The notes: generated from the sequence alone by a model not told the origin. DNA of 64,000 nucleotides from Ancylomarina sp048268005 (GCA_048268005.1 JBLWWJ010000002.1:930001-994000); one strand, 5' to 3'; numbered from the stretch's first letter, positions 43,251 to 51,913 are shown. A program made the numbers and translations.

Positions 43251-43898
43251 TCACTCGTTAATGTTTGTCGTTCTACTTAGGTTCTCACAGAACGTCATAA
43301 TAGAGTCGATGTTTTTTAAACCAGGTTCATCTTCAAATCCCGAATTGATGTCGATGGCGTAAAATTGAGCGTGATTAAAGTTTTGTAACCGTTTGACATC
43401 CTCTGGTTTTATGCCTCCACTTAGGAAAAAGGGTATATTGCCCTGATATTTATCAAGCAGAGTCCAATCAAACTTTTGTCCGCTTCCCCCATAATTTTTC
43501 GAAGAGGTATCGAATAAAAAATAATCGACAACGGACTCATAAGCTTTTAATTGACTGAAATCGAATTCTTCATCCATTTGAAAGGCTTTGATGATTCCAA
43601 ATCCCATCTTTTTCAAGTCCTGACAGAAATCGGGTGTTTCATCCCCATGACATTGAACGTAGTCGAAATTAGAGTCGTAATCTTTCAAAGTCCATAAGAT
43701 ATCTTCCGATCGGGCATTCACAAATACGGCTATCTTTTTGATATGATTTGGGATGGACTTTATTATCTCTTTGTTTAGTGTATCAGCAACAAAACGTTTG
43801 GATCGTTCAAAGAAAATAAAGCCCATGAAATTCACATCAAGCTTTGTTAGTTGTTCTATATTTTCCGGACTCTTAAGCCCGCATACTTTTAGTTTCAT
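43251..43898 (-). CDS. trpF: Phosphoribosylanthranilate isomerase
   Basis: 215 residues. TIM-barrel isomerase of the tryptophan pathway. Shows the N-terminal KVCGLKSPENI with the catalytic Cys at about 6, the Asp in LFDTSSKNYGGSG near 128, and the C-terminal phosphate site (FFLSGGIKPEDV; IDINSGFEDEPGLKN). It lies 10 bp after trpC. Confidence 0.93.
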   Translation of the reverse strand: MKLKVCGLKSPENIEQLTKLDVNFMGFIFFERSKRFVADTLNKEIIKSIPNHIKKIAVFVNARSEDILWTLKDYDSNFDYVQCHGDETPDFCQDLKKMGFGIIKAFQMDEEFDFSQLKAYESVVDYFLFDTSSKNYGGSGQKFDWTLLDKYQGNIPFFLSGGIKPEDVKRLQNFNHAQFYAIDINSGFEDEPGLKNIDSIMTFCENLSRTTNINE

Positions 43899-43908
43899 TA
43901 TTTTGATT

Positions 43909-44697
43909 TTATAGACTTAGGTTATGAGTTAATTCAGAGCAAATTTCACCAGGATTATCATGTTTCATAAAGTATTCGCCAATGAGAAAGGCTTGAAAAC
44001 CATTCGATTTTAGAAATCGAATATCATCTTCCCCTTTGATACCACTTTCTGCCACTTTTACAAAACAATTGGGGATTTGTTTTGAGAGACGTATGGAATG
44101 ATTCAGATCTACGGAAAAATCTTTCAGGTTGCGATTATTAATACCAACTAAATCAATTAAAGGATTGATATGCTCCAGTTCCGATTCATTGTGAATCTCC
44201 AAAAGAATTTCTAAACCCAGATCTTTAGCTATTCGGCTCATGTTCTCCACCTCTACTGGAGTAAGTATGGCAGCTATCAAAAGAATCAAGTCGGCTCCCA
44301 TAGCCTTGCTTTGATAAATTTGATAGGGATCCACTAAAAAATCTTTACGCAAGAGAGGTCTGTTTAAATACGCTCGAGCTTTCTCAAAATCATCATCATA
44401 AGCTCCAAAAAAAAGGCTGTCAGTTAAAACAGAAACGACAGAAGCATTGGCTTTTTGGTAGGCTTCAACCACATTTTTAATATCCGCATTCGCATTGATT
44501 GGTCCCTTTTTAGGAGACTGCCTTTTAAATTCAGATATAATGCCAGAACTCTTATCATTTGTGATCGCTGCTTTTGCAGAGTAGCATGTGCGATGAAATA
44601 ATTTCTGCTTTTTCAGATCTTCTATAGAATATTGACTCTTTAGAAGTGCAACCTCCTTGTGTTTTTGTTCTACTATGCTGCGTAATATATCGTGCAT
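43909..44697 (-). CDS. trpC: Indole-3-glycerol phosphate synthase
   Basis: 262 residues. Closes the indole ring. Contains the family motifs ISEFKRQSPKKGPI (about 52-65, catalytic Glu and Lys), SVLTDSLFFGAYDDDF, LLRKDFLVDPYQIYQSKAMGAD and LVGINNRNLKDF. Not fused to TrpF, unlike in enteric bacteria. It lies 18 bp after trpD. Confidence 0.95.
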   Translation of the reverse strand: MHDILRSIVEQKHKEVALLKSQYSIEDLKKQKLFHRTCYSAKAAITNDKSSGIISEFKRQSPKKGPINANADIKNVVEAYQKANASVVSVLTDSLFFGAYDDDFEKARAYLNRPLLRKDFLVDPYQIYQSKAMGADLILLIAAILTPVEVENMSRIAKDLGLEILLEIHNESELEHINPLIDLVGINNRNLKDFSVDLNHSIRLSKQIPNCFVKVAESGIKGEDDIRFLKSNGFQAFLIGEYFMKHDNPGEICSELTHNLSL

Positions 44698-44715
44698 GAT
44701 TAGTGATTTTAGCTT

Positions 44716-45711
44716 TTAAACTTCTGTTTGAACGAGTCTGTTGAGAGCTTTTAATGCCTGCCCGGATTTCAGAGAAACTTTTGCTCTATCCAAAGCATCT
44801 TCTCGTGATATTTCGGGGTGCAAACAATGTATGGCTACACCTGCATTGGCAATGCATACCGAATTTTGAGCCTCACTGCCTTTCCCTTTCAGGATATTTA
44901 CAAAGAGTTTGGCAGCCTCTTCAACTGACTGCCCACCATATAAATCTTCAGGTGTTAAAAGATTAAATCCTAAATCCTGTGGACTTAGTATTTCTTCTCG
45001 TTCATTAGAAATGAGTTTTACTTTATCTGTCAGGGCAATTTCATCGTAACCATCAATATTGTGAATAACCGTATAGCGAGTGTCTGATTCTTGCAGGACA
45101 TATTGATAGAGTCGAGCCAGTTCCAGATCGTAAACGCCTACTATTTGGTTCTTTGGTTGTGACGGATTGACCAATGGACCTAGCATGTTGAAAAAAGTTC
45201 GGATCCCCAGGTTTCTTCTGATGGATGCAATATTTTTCATGGCAGGATTAAAACGAGGCGCATGTAAAAAACAAATACCCGAACGCTCTAAATCTTCTTT
45301 GAGTTCGCTTTCCTTATCTTTGAATTCGTAACCTAAGTATTCAATAACGTTGGATGATCCACAAAAGGAAGAAACACTGTAGTTGCCATGTTTACTGACC
45401 ATTTCACCTGATCCAGCAACAATGAATGAAGCTAAAGTTGAGATATTAAAGGTATTTTTGGTATCACCGCCAGTACCACATAGATCTATGCAATTGTAAT
45501 CACTCAGATCAACTGAAATTCCCATCTTTAAAAGAGCACTTCTAAATCCACTTAGTTCATCAACAGTTATGCTTCGCATTTGAAATACGGTCAGAAAGGC
45601 TATGATCTGAGCTTCCTTGTATTCTCCTTCGGTAATTTGTATGAGAACTTCCTCAGCTTCTTTTTTTGTGAGTGTTTTATACTCAAATAAATGATGTAGT
45701 ATATTTTTCAT
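44716..45711 (-). CDS. trpD: Anthranilate phosphoribosyltransferase
   Basis: 331 residues from the ATG at 45711; an upstream GTG is rejected. Has the PRPP-binding motif DLCGTGGDTKNTFNIST (about 72-88), KHGNYSVSSFCGSSNVIEYLG, and NPAMKNIASIRRNLGIRTFFNMLGPL. Not fused to TrpG. It follows trpG after 135 bp, the widest gap within the operon. Confidence 0.95.
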   Translation of the reverse strand: MKNILHHLFEYKTLTKKEAEEVLIQITEGEYKEAQIIAFLTVFQMRSITVDELSGFRSALLKMGISVDLSDYNCIDLCGTGGDTKNTFNISTLASFIVAGSGEMVSKHGNYSVSSFCGSSNVIEYLGYEFKDKESELKEDLERSGICFLHAPRFNPAMKNIASIRRNLGIRTFFNMLGPLVNPSQPKNQIVGVYDLELARLYQYVLQESDTRYTVIHNIDGYDEIALTDKVKLISNEREEILSPQDLGFNLLTPEDLYGGQSVEEAAKLFVNILKGKGSEAQNSVCIANAGVAIHCLHPEISREDALDRAKVSLKSGQALKALNRLVQTEV

Positions 45712-45846
45712 GTGTCTTTGTCTTATTTTAGTATTTGTCACATGTAAGTCACCATCTTAGTTGTCTCCTCAGTTTGGAAACGTTGGTTAATGGTTCGTTT
45801 CATCTCCTTGTTTTTGAAATTGCATGTGTGAATTAGCTTATCTCTA

Positions 45847-46419
45847 TTAAATTTCCATCAACCAATTCATAATCATTTGTAAGCCTTGAGGTGTTAGTAT
45901 TGATTCCGGATGAAATTGAATCCCCTCGACATCGTATTCTTTGTGTCTTAAGCCCATAATCATATTGTCTTCATCCTTACAGGTCACTTCCAAGCAATCT
46001 GGTAAGTCAGTCTCTGATACATTCCATGAATGGTAACGTCCAGCTTTAAATTCAGGGGGTATACCCCTAAGTAGTTTCGACTTATCGTTACATCGATTGA
46101 TATCCGAAGCAATACCGTGGTATACTTTTGACGGGTTTTCGAGTACAGCTCCAAACACTTCAGCTATAGCTTGATGCCCCAGGCAAATCCCAAGGATTGA
46201 TTTTGTAGGCGCATATTTTTTAATCAGTGCTTTTAGAATTCCTGCTTCATCAGGAATTCCCGGGCCTGGTGAAAGGAGAATTTTATCGTATTTTTCAATC
46301 TCCTGCAATTCAATTTCTCTGTTGCGATGAATCTCAATTTCGCCAGGATTAAGTTGACGTAAATATTCTACCAAATTGTAGGTGAATGAATCGTAATTAT
46401 CTAGAACAAGTATTTTCAT
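45847..46419 (-). CDS. trpG: Anthranilate synthase component II (glutamine amidotransferase)
   Basis: 190 residues. Supplies ammonia to TrpE. The class I amidotransferase triad is visible: Cys in GICLGHQAI (about 79), and His and Glu in QFHPES (about 168-173). Starts MKILVLDNYDSFTYNLVEYL. It may also serve para-aminobenzoate synthesis, as in many bacteria with one such subunit. Confidence 0.93.
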   Translation of the reverse strand: MKILVLDNYDSFTYNLVEYLRQLNPGEIEIHRNREIELQEIEKYDKILLSPGPGIPDEAGILKALIKKYAPTKSILGICLGHQAIAEVFGAVLENPSKVYHGIASDINRCNDKSKLLRGIPPEFKAGRYHSWNVSETDLPDCLEVTCKDEDNMIMGLRHKEYDVEGIQFHPESILTPQGLQMIMNWLMEI

Positions 46420-46442
46420 GATGTTGATGTGCTAATGTGATG

Positions 46443-46460
46443 TCCCGATAGTTATCGGGA
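46443..46460. repeat. Palindromic hairpin between trpG and trpE
   Basis: TCCCGATAGTTATCGGGA, arms of 8 with a 2-base centre. There is no T-run, so it is unlikely to be a terminator; it may be a processing site or a short palindromic repeat. Confidence 0.5.
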
Positions 46461-46530
46461 TGAAGATGTGTTGATGTTTTCTAAAGCAGATAACTGATAA
46501 CCGATATCTGACAACACTCTTCTGTTATTT

Positions 46531-47931
46531 TCAAATTTCTTCTGCTATTTTCAATGCTTTCCTGAGCGCGGCTAGCTTATTGTCAACTTCATTTAGTTCA
46601 CTTTCAGGGACCGACTTTTCAACCACGCCTGCACCTGCCTGATAGTGTAAATTGTTATCCTTACTGAGGAAAGTTCGAATCATGATAGCCTGATTAACCT
46701 CGCCATTAAAGCCAATAGAACCAATACAGCCTCCATAAAATCCACGACTTGTAGGTTCATATTTATCGATGAGTTCCATCGCTTTATATTTTGGTGCTCC
46801 AGATAAAGTGCCTGCAGGGAAGGTATTCCCGATTAAATCAAAAGTGTTGTAATCTTTTGGCAGTTCCCCTGAAACCTTTGATACCAAATGAATGACATGA
46901 GAGTAAAATTGAACTTCACGGAAGGTTTCGATTTTTATATCAGTTGCGTTCCGGCTCAGGTCGTTTCTAGCTAAATCAACAAGCATAACGTGTTCACTTT
47001 GTTCCTTTTCATCGGCTTCTAGCTGTTTCGCCAATTCAATATCTTTTATGGCATCACCCGATCGGCGGAATGTTCCTGCAATAGGATGGATGTAGGCCTT
47101 ATTATTTTTCACTTCAATTTGTGCTTCGGGCGATGAACCCATAATTCGAAAAGAACCGCAATCGAAATAGAACAAATAGGGTGATGGATTAATAGATCGC
47201 AGGGCTCTGTAGAGATTAAAATCATCACCTTGATAGCCTTTTGAAAAAGATCGTGAAAGAACAATTTGGAAAACATCGCCACGTCGGCAATGCTGAATGC
47301 CTTTATCAACCATATCAAGATAATCCTGATCGCTCATATTGGTTTTCTCTTTCTCGTCTTTCAAAGAGAAAGAAAAACTTGGAATATTGTGATTGCGAAG
47401 TAAGTCTTCAATCTCTTTTATTCTTGATTCTTCATCATTCTGAGTCAGCTCAACTATGCTAAGCGTATTGTTAAAATGGTTGACCTCGATAATGAATCGA
47501 TAAAGAGAATAGGAGAGTTGTGGGATTTTCTCACCAGATTTCTCAATAAAATTCAAACTTTCGAATCCGGGTACGGCATCAAAAGAGGTGTAGCCAAATA
47601 AAGCATTGGCCTTATTAATCTCATCTTTGTCTTCAAGATCAAATTGTTTGACAAAGGATTCTAGTTGATTTGCTAAGAAACCAACTGGTTGATCTTTGAG
47701 ACTTGTTTCTCTTCTATCAGCTCCAATACTTTCAATAAGCACATTGTCTTTTAAACAAATGTTAGCTATAGGCTCAAGTGCGATGAAAGAGCTTGCATTT
47801 TCAGGACTGTGATAATCTGAGCTCTCCAGTAGTATACTTTGAGGAAATCGATCTCTAAGTTTCAGATACATACTTACTGGTGTGATAACATCGGCAAGCA
47901 TTTCTTTTTTATAATGTTTGAATTTGATCAT
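46531..47931 (-). CDS. trpE: Anthranilate synthase component I
   Basis: 466 residues. Makes anthranilate from chorismate with ammonia from TrpG. The chorismate-binding domain shows FQIVLSRSF, PSPYLFYFDCGSFRIMGSSPE, HPIAGTFRR, EHVMLVDLARNDL, FPAGTLSGAPKYKAME and GFYGGCIG. The N-terminal region carries the allosteric LLESSD element that binds tryptophan in relatives. First structural gene of the operon, behind a Trp leader and terminator. Confidence 0.95.
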   Translation of the reverse strand: MIKFKHYKKEMLADVITPVSMYLKLRDRFPQSILLESSDYHSPENASSFIALEPIANICLKDNVLIESIGADRRETSLKDQPVGFLANQLESFVKQFDLEDKDEINKANALFGYTSFDAVPGFESLNFIEKSGEKIPQLSYSLYRFIIEVNHFNNTLSIVELTQNDEESRIKEIEDLLRNHNIPSFSFSLKDEKEKTNMSDQDYLDMVDKGIQHCRRGDVFQIVLSRSFSKGYQGDDFNLYRALRSINPSPYLFYFDCGSFRIMGSSPEAQIEVKNNKAYIHPIAGTFRRSGDAIKDIELAKQLEADEKEQSEHVMLVDLARNDLSRNATDIKIETFREVQFYSHVIHLVSKVSGELPKDYNTFDLIGNTFPAGTLSGAPKYKAMELIDKYEPTSRGFYGGCIGSIGFNGEVNQAIMIRTFLSKDNNLHYQAGAGVVEKSVPESELNEVDNKLAALRKALKIAEEI

Positions 47932-47957
47932 GTCTAGGAAAAATGGGTTAAAAAAAA

Positions 47958-47987
47958 AGCGACCTACTGAGAAATCAGTAGGTCGCT
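47958..47987 (-). terminator. trp operon attenuator terminator
   Basis: A perfect 13-bp stem (AGCGACCTACTGA / TCAGTAGGTCGCT), a 4-base loop and a long T-run on the minus strand, ending about 20 bp before trpE. It lies about 30 nt after the leader ORF. I could not find a strong alternative pairing partner by eye. Confidence 0.88.
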
Positions 47988-48015
47988 TAATGCTGTTTTT
48001 ATCTTTTTAAAAGGC

Positions 48016-48108
48016 TTAAAATTTGCATATAGGGCGGACGTTTCTGCTCAGGGTATATGAGAGATTAGTATTGTGCCACCACCAAAATTTGCAAACTGAA
48101 GCGTTCAT
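48016..48108 (-). CDS. trpL: trp leader peptide with three consecutive Trp codons
   Basis: 30 codons plus TAA, beginning MNASVCKFWWWHN, with TGG TGG TGG at codons 9-11. It starts about 18 nt after the predicted transcription start and precedes the intrinsic terminator. Ribosome stalling at the Trp codons is the expected sensor. From memory, Rfam holds a family named Bacteroid-trp for RNA leaders of trp operons in this phylum, and this leader probably belongs there. Confidence 0.86.
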   Translation of the reverse strand: MNASVCKFWWWHNTNLSYTLSRNVRPICKF

Positions 48109-48131
48109 GGTTTTTTCTTATTAGATTTTGA

Positions 48132-48164
48132 CAAATGTATTGAATTTTAAATTTAAAATCCAAA
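48132..48164 (-). promoter_or_regulatory. trp operon promoter
   Basis: On the minus strand, TTTG (48164 to 48161), 21 bp, then TACATTTG (48139 to 48132): a full match to the Bacteroidota primary-sigma consensus TTTG-N19-21-TAnnTTTG. Confidence 0.8.
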
Positions 48165-48229
48165 TGGTTTTTGGTTAATAGTTAAATATTTGCATCTAAA
48201 TAAGATTGTAATAATCAGATAGTCAGCAC

Positions 48230-49393
48230 TTACTGTTTTGGAATATCATGTGAAAAAAAAGATTTTGCAATCTGTCTAAGGTTATATTCTGATGCCATTA
48301 CTTCCCCATATGCGCCTGTTGAACGAATTGCAATCAGATCATTTCTCTTTGTTTTTGGTAAGGAAACAGCTTTGCCAAAACAATCTGATGATTCACAAAT
48401 AGGACCAACCACATCGTATTTTTCTGGCAAATCTTTTGAACTTAAATTCTCAATTTTATGGAATGCCTGATAGAGAGCCGGACGTAATAATTCAGTCATA
48501 CCTGCATCCAGAATTGCAAAGTTGGTGTTGATTCCATTTTTTACATACAGCACGCGTGAAATTAAGCTCCCACATTGTCCAACTATTGATCTTCCTAATT
48601 CAAAATGAACCTCCTGATTGGCCTTTAGATTCAGGAATTCATTGAAAAGTGCAAAGTAGTTTTTAAAATCAGGTATAGGTTCTTCATCAGGCTGATGATA
48701 GTTGATACCAAAACCACCACCAACATTAATATGGTCGACGATAATTTGATGATCCAGAAACCAATCTTGAATTTCATTGATACGTAAGCAAAGACTTTTA
48801 AAAACACTTAAGTCTACAATTTGAGAGCCAATATGGAAATGTAATCCAATCAGGTTTATATTCTCTGAGCTTTCTAATAATCGGAGTATCTCTTCGAATT
48901 CCCAAGGATTAATACCGAATTTATTTTCAGCTATACCTGTTGTGATATAATGATGTGTATTTGCATTAACATTAGGGTTAATACGCAAGGCAATATTCGC
49001 TACTATATTTTTTGACTTGGCTATTTCATCTATCACCTCAATTTCAGGGATAGACTCACAGTTGAAACAAAAAATATTGGCATCGAGAGCCATTTCAATT
49101 TCTTTATCTGATTTCCCCACTCCAGCATAGACAATTTTGTTTGCAGAGAACTTATTATCTAATGATCTTTTGATCTCATTACCACTGACACAATCAGCTC
49201 CAAAACCATAAGCCTGTATTAGTGATAGTATTCTTGGATTTGCATTGGCTTTAATGGCATAATGGACGTGATAATTGTATTGTGAAGCTTCTTTTTCGAT
49301 GCCGTTTAATGTGCTCTCAAGTAGATCCAGATCGTAATAGTAAAATGGCGTTTCCTGTGAATTTAAATAATTGTATGTCGTTGAATTAATCAT
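48230..49393 (-). CDS. lysA: Diaminopimelate decarboxylase
   Basis: 387 residues. Last step of lysine synthesis. PLP lysine in HYAIKANANPRIL (about 47). Other signatures are GFGADCVSGNEI, GLHFHIGSQI, NVGGGFGINY and the active-site Cys in GPICESSDCFGKAV. It follows lysC by 49 bp, so the two probably share the lysC leader. Confidence 0.93.
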   Translation of the reverse strand: MINSTTYNYLNSQETPFYYYDLDLLESTLNGIEKEASQYNYHVHYAIKANANPRILSLIQAYGFGADCVSGNEIKRSLDNKFSANKIVYAGVGKSDKEIEMALDANIFCFNCESIPEIEVIDEIAKSKNIVANIALRINPNVNANTHHYITTGIAENKFGINPWEFEEILRLLESSENINLIGLHFHIGSQIVDLSVFKSLCLRINEIQDWFLDHQIIVDHINVGGGFGINYHQPDEEPIPDFKNYFALFNEFLNLKANQEVHFELGRSIVGQCGSLISRVLYVKNGINTNFAILDAGMTELLRPALYQAFHKIENLSSKDLPEKYDVVGPICESSDCFGKAVSLPKTKRNDLIAIRSTGAYGEVMASEYNLRQIAKSFFSHDIPKQ

Positions 49394-49442
49394 TTGTTTT
49401 CTAAGTTTAGAAGTTGATTCAATAAGTAAACAATTGCATTTT

Positions 49443-50753
49443 CTAGATGAATAGTTTGTTCAGTGATTTTAAGGCCTCAACCTTATTTTCTTGATCAACT
49501 AATACTGAAATATTGTGACTACTTCCTCCGTAGGAAATCATTCTGAGTGGCGTTTCCTCTAAGGCTTCCAGAACTAATTTTGCAGAGCCTGCTGCTTCAG
49601 ATATGAAGTCACCAACGATACAGATAATGGACTGATTCGTGTCTATTTCAACGACTCCAAATTTTTTCAGTTCCTTTTCAATTTCTTCAATTCGACTGGT
49701 ATCATCAATGGTTAGAGATACGGCTACTTCTGAGGTCGTAATCATGTCAATAGGCGTCTTGTAAATCTCGAAAACTTCAAAGATTTTTCTTAGAAAGCCA
49801 TAGGCTAAAAGCATACGTCCTGACTTGATTTTTACAGCTGTAATACCATCTTTTGCAGCAACGGCTTTTATACGCTTTCGTTCTAATTTATTTGAAATAA
49901 GCGTCCCCTCATCGCTCGGACTTAAGGTGTTTTTAAGGCGTACTGGAATATTGCTCAGTTTGCAAGGTAATACACTGGCAGGGTGCATAATTTTGGCCCC
50001 AAAATAAGCTAATTCGGCTGCTTCATCGAAAGAAAGTTCTCCAATAGCCTGGGTCTGTTCTACAAAACGAGGATCGTTATTGTGAAACCCATCAATATCA
50101 GTCCAGATTTGAACTTCATCAGCACAAATAGCGACACCTATAAGTGAAGCAGAATAGTCACTTCCGCCTCTGTGCAGGTTATCAACCTCACCATAGGCAT
50201 TCCTGCAAATATAGCCCTGAGTTATAAATAACTTGTTTTGCGGATTTTGACTAATTTCTCGCTTTAGGTTTTCCTGGATGTAATAACTGTCCGGTTCACC
50301 ATCCTTATCAATCCTCATAAAGTTTAGAGCTGGAAGTAAGACAGACTCAATATTATTTTCTGAAAGATGATAGTGAAACATGGCCGTTGAAATTAATTCC
50401 CCTTGAGCCAGAACAGCTTTTTCCTGAAGCTGTGTAAAGGTTTTGTGAACAAAGTTGCGGATGTACACAAAATGTGAATTGATCAATTCATGCCCCTTAT
50501 TCAGAAATTCAGAACTTGTATAAAGCTCATTGACTCTAGAAATATAGCTTTGTTCTAAATCTTCTATTCGTTTGATTGCATTCTCATCATCGCCTTTGTA
50601 TAGCAGCTCTGTAATTTCAACCAATGCATTGGTCGTGCCTGCCATCGCAGATAACACGACAATGCAAGATTCTTCGTTTTGTACAATTTGGGCGAGTTTT
50701 TGAATACGTTGTGGAGTACCAACGGAGGTGCCGCCAAATTTTAGGATTTTCAT
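49443..50753 (-). CDS. lysC: Aspartate kinase (monofunctional)
   Basis: 436 residues from the ATG at 50753, which puts MKILKFGGTSVG at the usual N-terminus. An in-frame ATG at 50840, just after the leader terminator, would add 29 residues absent from the family. First step of the aspartate family pathway (Lys, Thr, Met, and diaminopimelate for the wall). ATP and aspartate sites appear as KFGGTSV, LHRGGSDYSASLIG and TDIDGFHNNDP; two ACT domains follow from about 300. The gene has a candidate attenuator upstream and lysA downstream. Confidence 0.9.
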   Translation of the reverse strand: MKILKFGGTSVGTPQRIQKLAQIVQNEESCIVVLSAMAGTTNALVEITELLYKGDDENAIKRIEDLEQSYISRVNELYTSSEFLNKGHELINSHFVYIRNFVHKTFTQLQEKAVLAQGELISTAMFHYHLSENNIESVLLPALNFMRIDKDGEPDSYYIQENLKREISQNPQNKLFITQGYICRNAYGEVDNLHRGGSDYSASLIGVAICADEVQIWTDIDGFHNNDPRFVEQTQAIGELSFDEAAELAYFGAKIMHPASVLPCKLSNIPVRLKNTLSPSDEGTLISNKLERKRIKAVAAKDGITAVKIKSGRMLLAYGFLRKIFEVFEIYKTPIDMITTSEVAVSLTIDDTSRIEEIEKELKKFGVVEIDTNQSIICIVGDFISEAAGSAKLVLEALEETPLRMISYGGSSHNISVLVDQENKVEALKSLNKLFI

Positions 50754-50855
50754 GGTTTTTGTTTTGTAATAGTTAGAAAATTTAAACCTAAGCTTATTTT
50801 GATTTATGCTTGTCTCAGGATTAAATTTTAATTCGCTCATATATTTTCATAAAAA

Positions 50856-50880
50856 AAGCCTGCAGAACTTCTGCAGGCTT
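50856..50880 (-). terminator. Intrinsic terminator in the lysC leader
   Basis: A 10-bp stem (AAGCCTGCAG / CTGCAGGCTT) with a 5-base loop and a T-run on the minus strand, about 100 bp upstream of the lysC start. No other gene lies between it and the lysC promoter region, so it can only act within the leader or on readthrough from upstream. Confidence 0.8.
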
Positions 50881-50923
50881 TTTTATATTTTAAAGCTTCA
50901 CATGATTCCACATAGATATTAAC

Positions 50924-50980
50924 TCAATAGTGTTTATTGTGTTTTATCTGTTTATTTAATGTGGTCAATGGCATGTTCAT
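50924..50980 (-). CDS. Candidate leader peptide of lysC
   Basis: 18 codons plus TGA: MNMPLTTLNKQIKHNKHY. It is enriched in members of the aspartate family (2 Met, 2 Thr, 3 Lys, 3 Asn, 1 Ile) and ends 43 nt before the terminator. The codon run is weaker than in the Phe and Trp leaders, and no antiterminator is evident by eye. The order leader ORF, terminator, biosynthetic gene is the same. Confidence 0.5.
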   Translation of the reverse strand: MNMPLTTLNKQIKHNKHY

Positions 50981-51242
50981 TTTTTTCAAATTTTATAGGT
51001 GCAAATATGATGAAAATATTGAAATGAAAAAATAAAATTGGATAAAATTTCACAATTAAGTGTTTATTTCACGTATTGTTTAAATTTAAACATAGGTAAA
51101 GTGTGCCTATATCTCGCCTTATATTTTATGATAGTCTTAGTTTTTTTTGGTTTAGTTGTGTGGATATGATGTATTTATGATGATGGATGAGAAGAGACTT
51201 TGTTGAGTATATAATCTCGTGATTGAAGTGAAACTCTTTTAA

Positions 51243-51366
51243 AAAGAAAAAACTCAGGTCCCCACCTGAGTTTTCTTACTAACCTAAATCTAACCTATGA
51301 AAAAATTGACTAAGCTCTTTTGGAGTTGAGCTTAAAACTAACTTTGGATTGTTAGTTTGTTTCAAC
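51243..51366 (-). ncRNA. Small RNA, copy A of a triplicate family
   Basis: Predicted about 124 nt, from just after TATGTTTG (51378 to 51371) to the terminator. The 5' hairpin has stem AAACTAAC / GTTAGTTT. The second hairpin has TAAGCTC / GAGCTTA with a 10-nt loop. A linker with TAGGTTAGATTTAGGTTAG follows, then an 11-bp terminator (51249-51274, loop GGGG on the RNA) and a U-rich tail. No ORF. Copies B and C share this plan. Confidence 0.82.
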
Positions 51367-51370
51367 ATTA

Positions 51371-51425
51371 CAAACATAGCTGTTTCTTTAGTTAAGGGGC
51401 GTCAACACAAGTTAAAGAAGGTTAA
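51371..51425 (-). promoter_or_regulatory. Promoter and upstream box of small RNA A
   Basis: TATGTTTG at the -7 position, TTGAC (51405 to 51401) upstream, and the box TTAACCTTCTTTAACTT (51425 to 51409), a TTAAC direct repeat with 10-bp period. Exactly 30 nt separate the box from TATGTTTG, as in copies B and C. Confidence 0.72.
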
Positions 51426-51506
51426 GCTTTAATTTTTTAGAAGTTTTTTTGAGATGAAGATTCAATAATAAATGTAAGAAATGAAGAGGGTGTTGGATTG
51501 GTATAA

Positions 51507-51629
51507 AAGAAAAAACTCAGGTCCCCACCTGAGTTTTCTTACTAACCTAAATCTAACCTATGAAAAAATTGACCAAGCTCTTTTGGAGTTGAGCTTAGAA
51601 CTAACTTTGGATTGTTAGTCTGTTTCAAC
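51507..51629 (-). ncRNA. Small RNA, copy B of a triplicate family
   Basis: About 123 nt. Hairpin 1 keeps seven pairs (GACTAAC / GTTAGTT, one G-U); hairpin 2 has AAGCTC / GAGCTT with a flanking U-G. The linker is identical to that of copy A and the terminator stem (51512-51537) is the same. The most similar copy to A; offset about 263 bp. Confidence 0.82.
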
Positions 51630-51633
51630 AATA

Positions 51634-51688
51634 CAAACATAGAGCTTTTTTTAGTTAAGGGGCGTCAACACAAGTTAATGAAAGTTAA
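51634..51688 (-). promoter_or_regulatory. Promoter and upstream box of small RNA B
   Basis: TATGTTTG (51641 to 51634), TTGAC upstream as in A, and the box TTAACTTTCATTAACTT (51688 to 51672), again 30 nt from the -7 element. Confidence 0.72.
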
Positions 51689-51785
51689 GATTTCATTTTT
51701 ATGAGATTATAGAGAAAAATAATTGAAGATTTTAGATGATGTATCCCAACAGAACAGGATCGAAGTGAATGTTTAAATTAGGAAT

Positions 51786-51909
51786 AAAAGAAAAAACTCA
51801 GGTCCCCACCTGAGTTTTTCTTACTAACCTAAATCTAACCTATGAAAACGACTAAACTCGTGTGATTCAGAGTTTAGAATTGATTGTGGAAATCAATTTT
51901 GTTTTAACT
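51786..51909 (-). ncRNA. Small RNA, copy C of a triplicate family
   Basis: About 124 nt and the most diverged copy. Hairpin 1 is AATTGATT / AATCAATT and hairpin 2 is CTAAACTC / GAGTTTAG. Both stems changed sequence on both arms relative to A while keeping pairing, which is good evidence for selected RNA structure. The linker with TAGGTTAGATTTAGGTTAG is unchanged. The terminator stem is 12 bp (51792-51819). Confidence 0.82.
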
Positions 51910-51913
51910 ACTA

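Noticed and set aside
50754..50840. 29-residue N-terminal extension of LysC
   Set aside because: The residues are unlike any aspartate kinase N-terminus, and MKILKFGGTSVG at 50753 is the family start.
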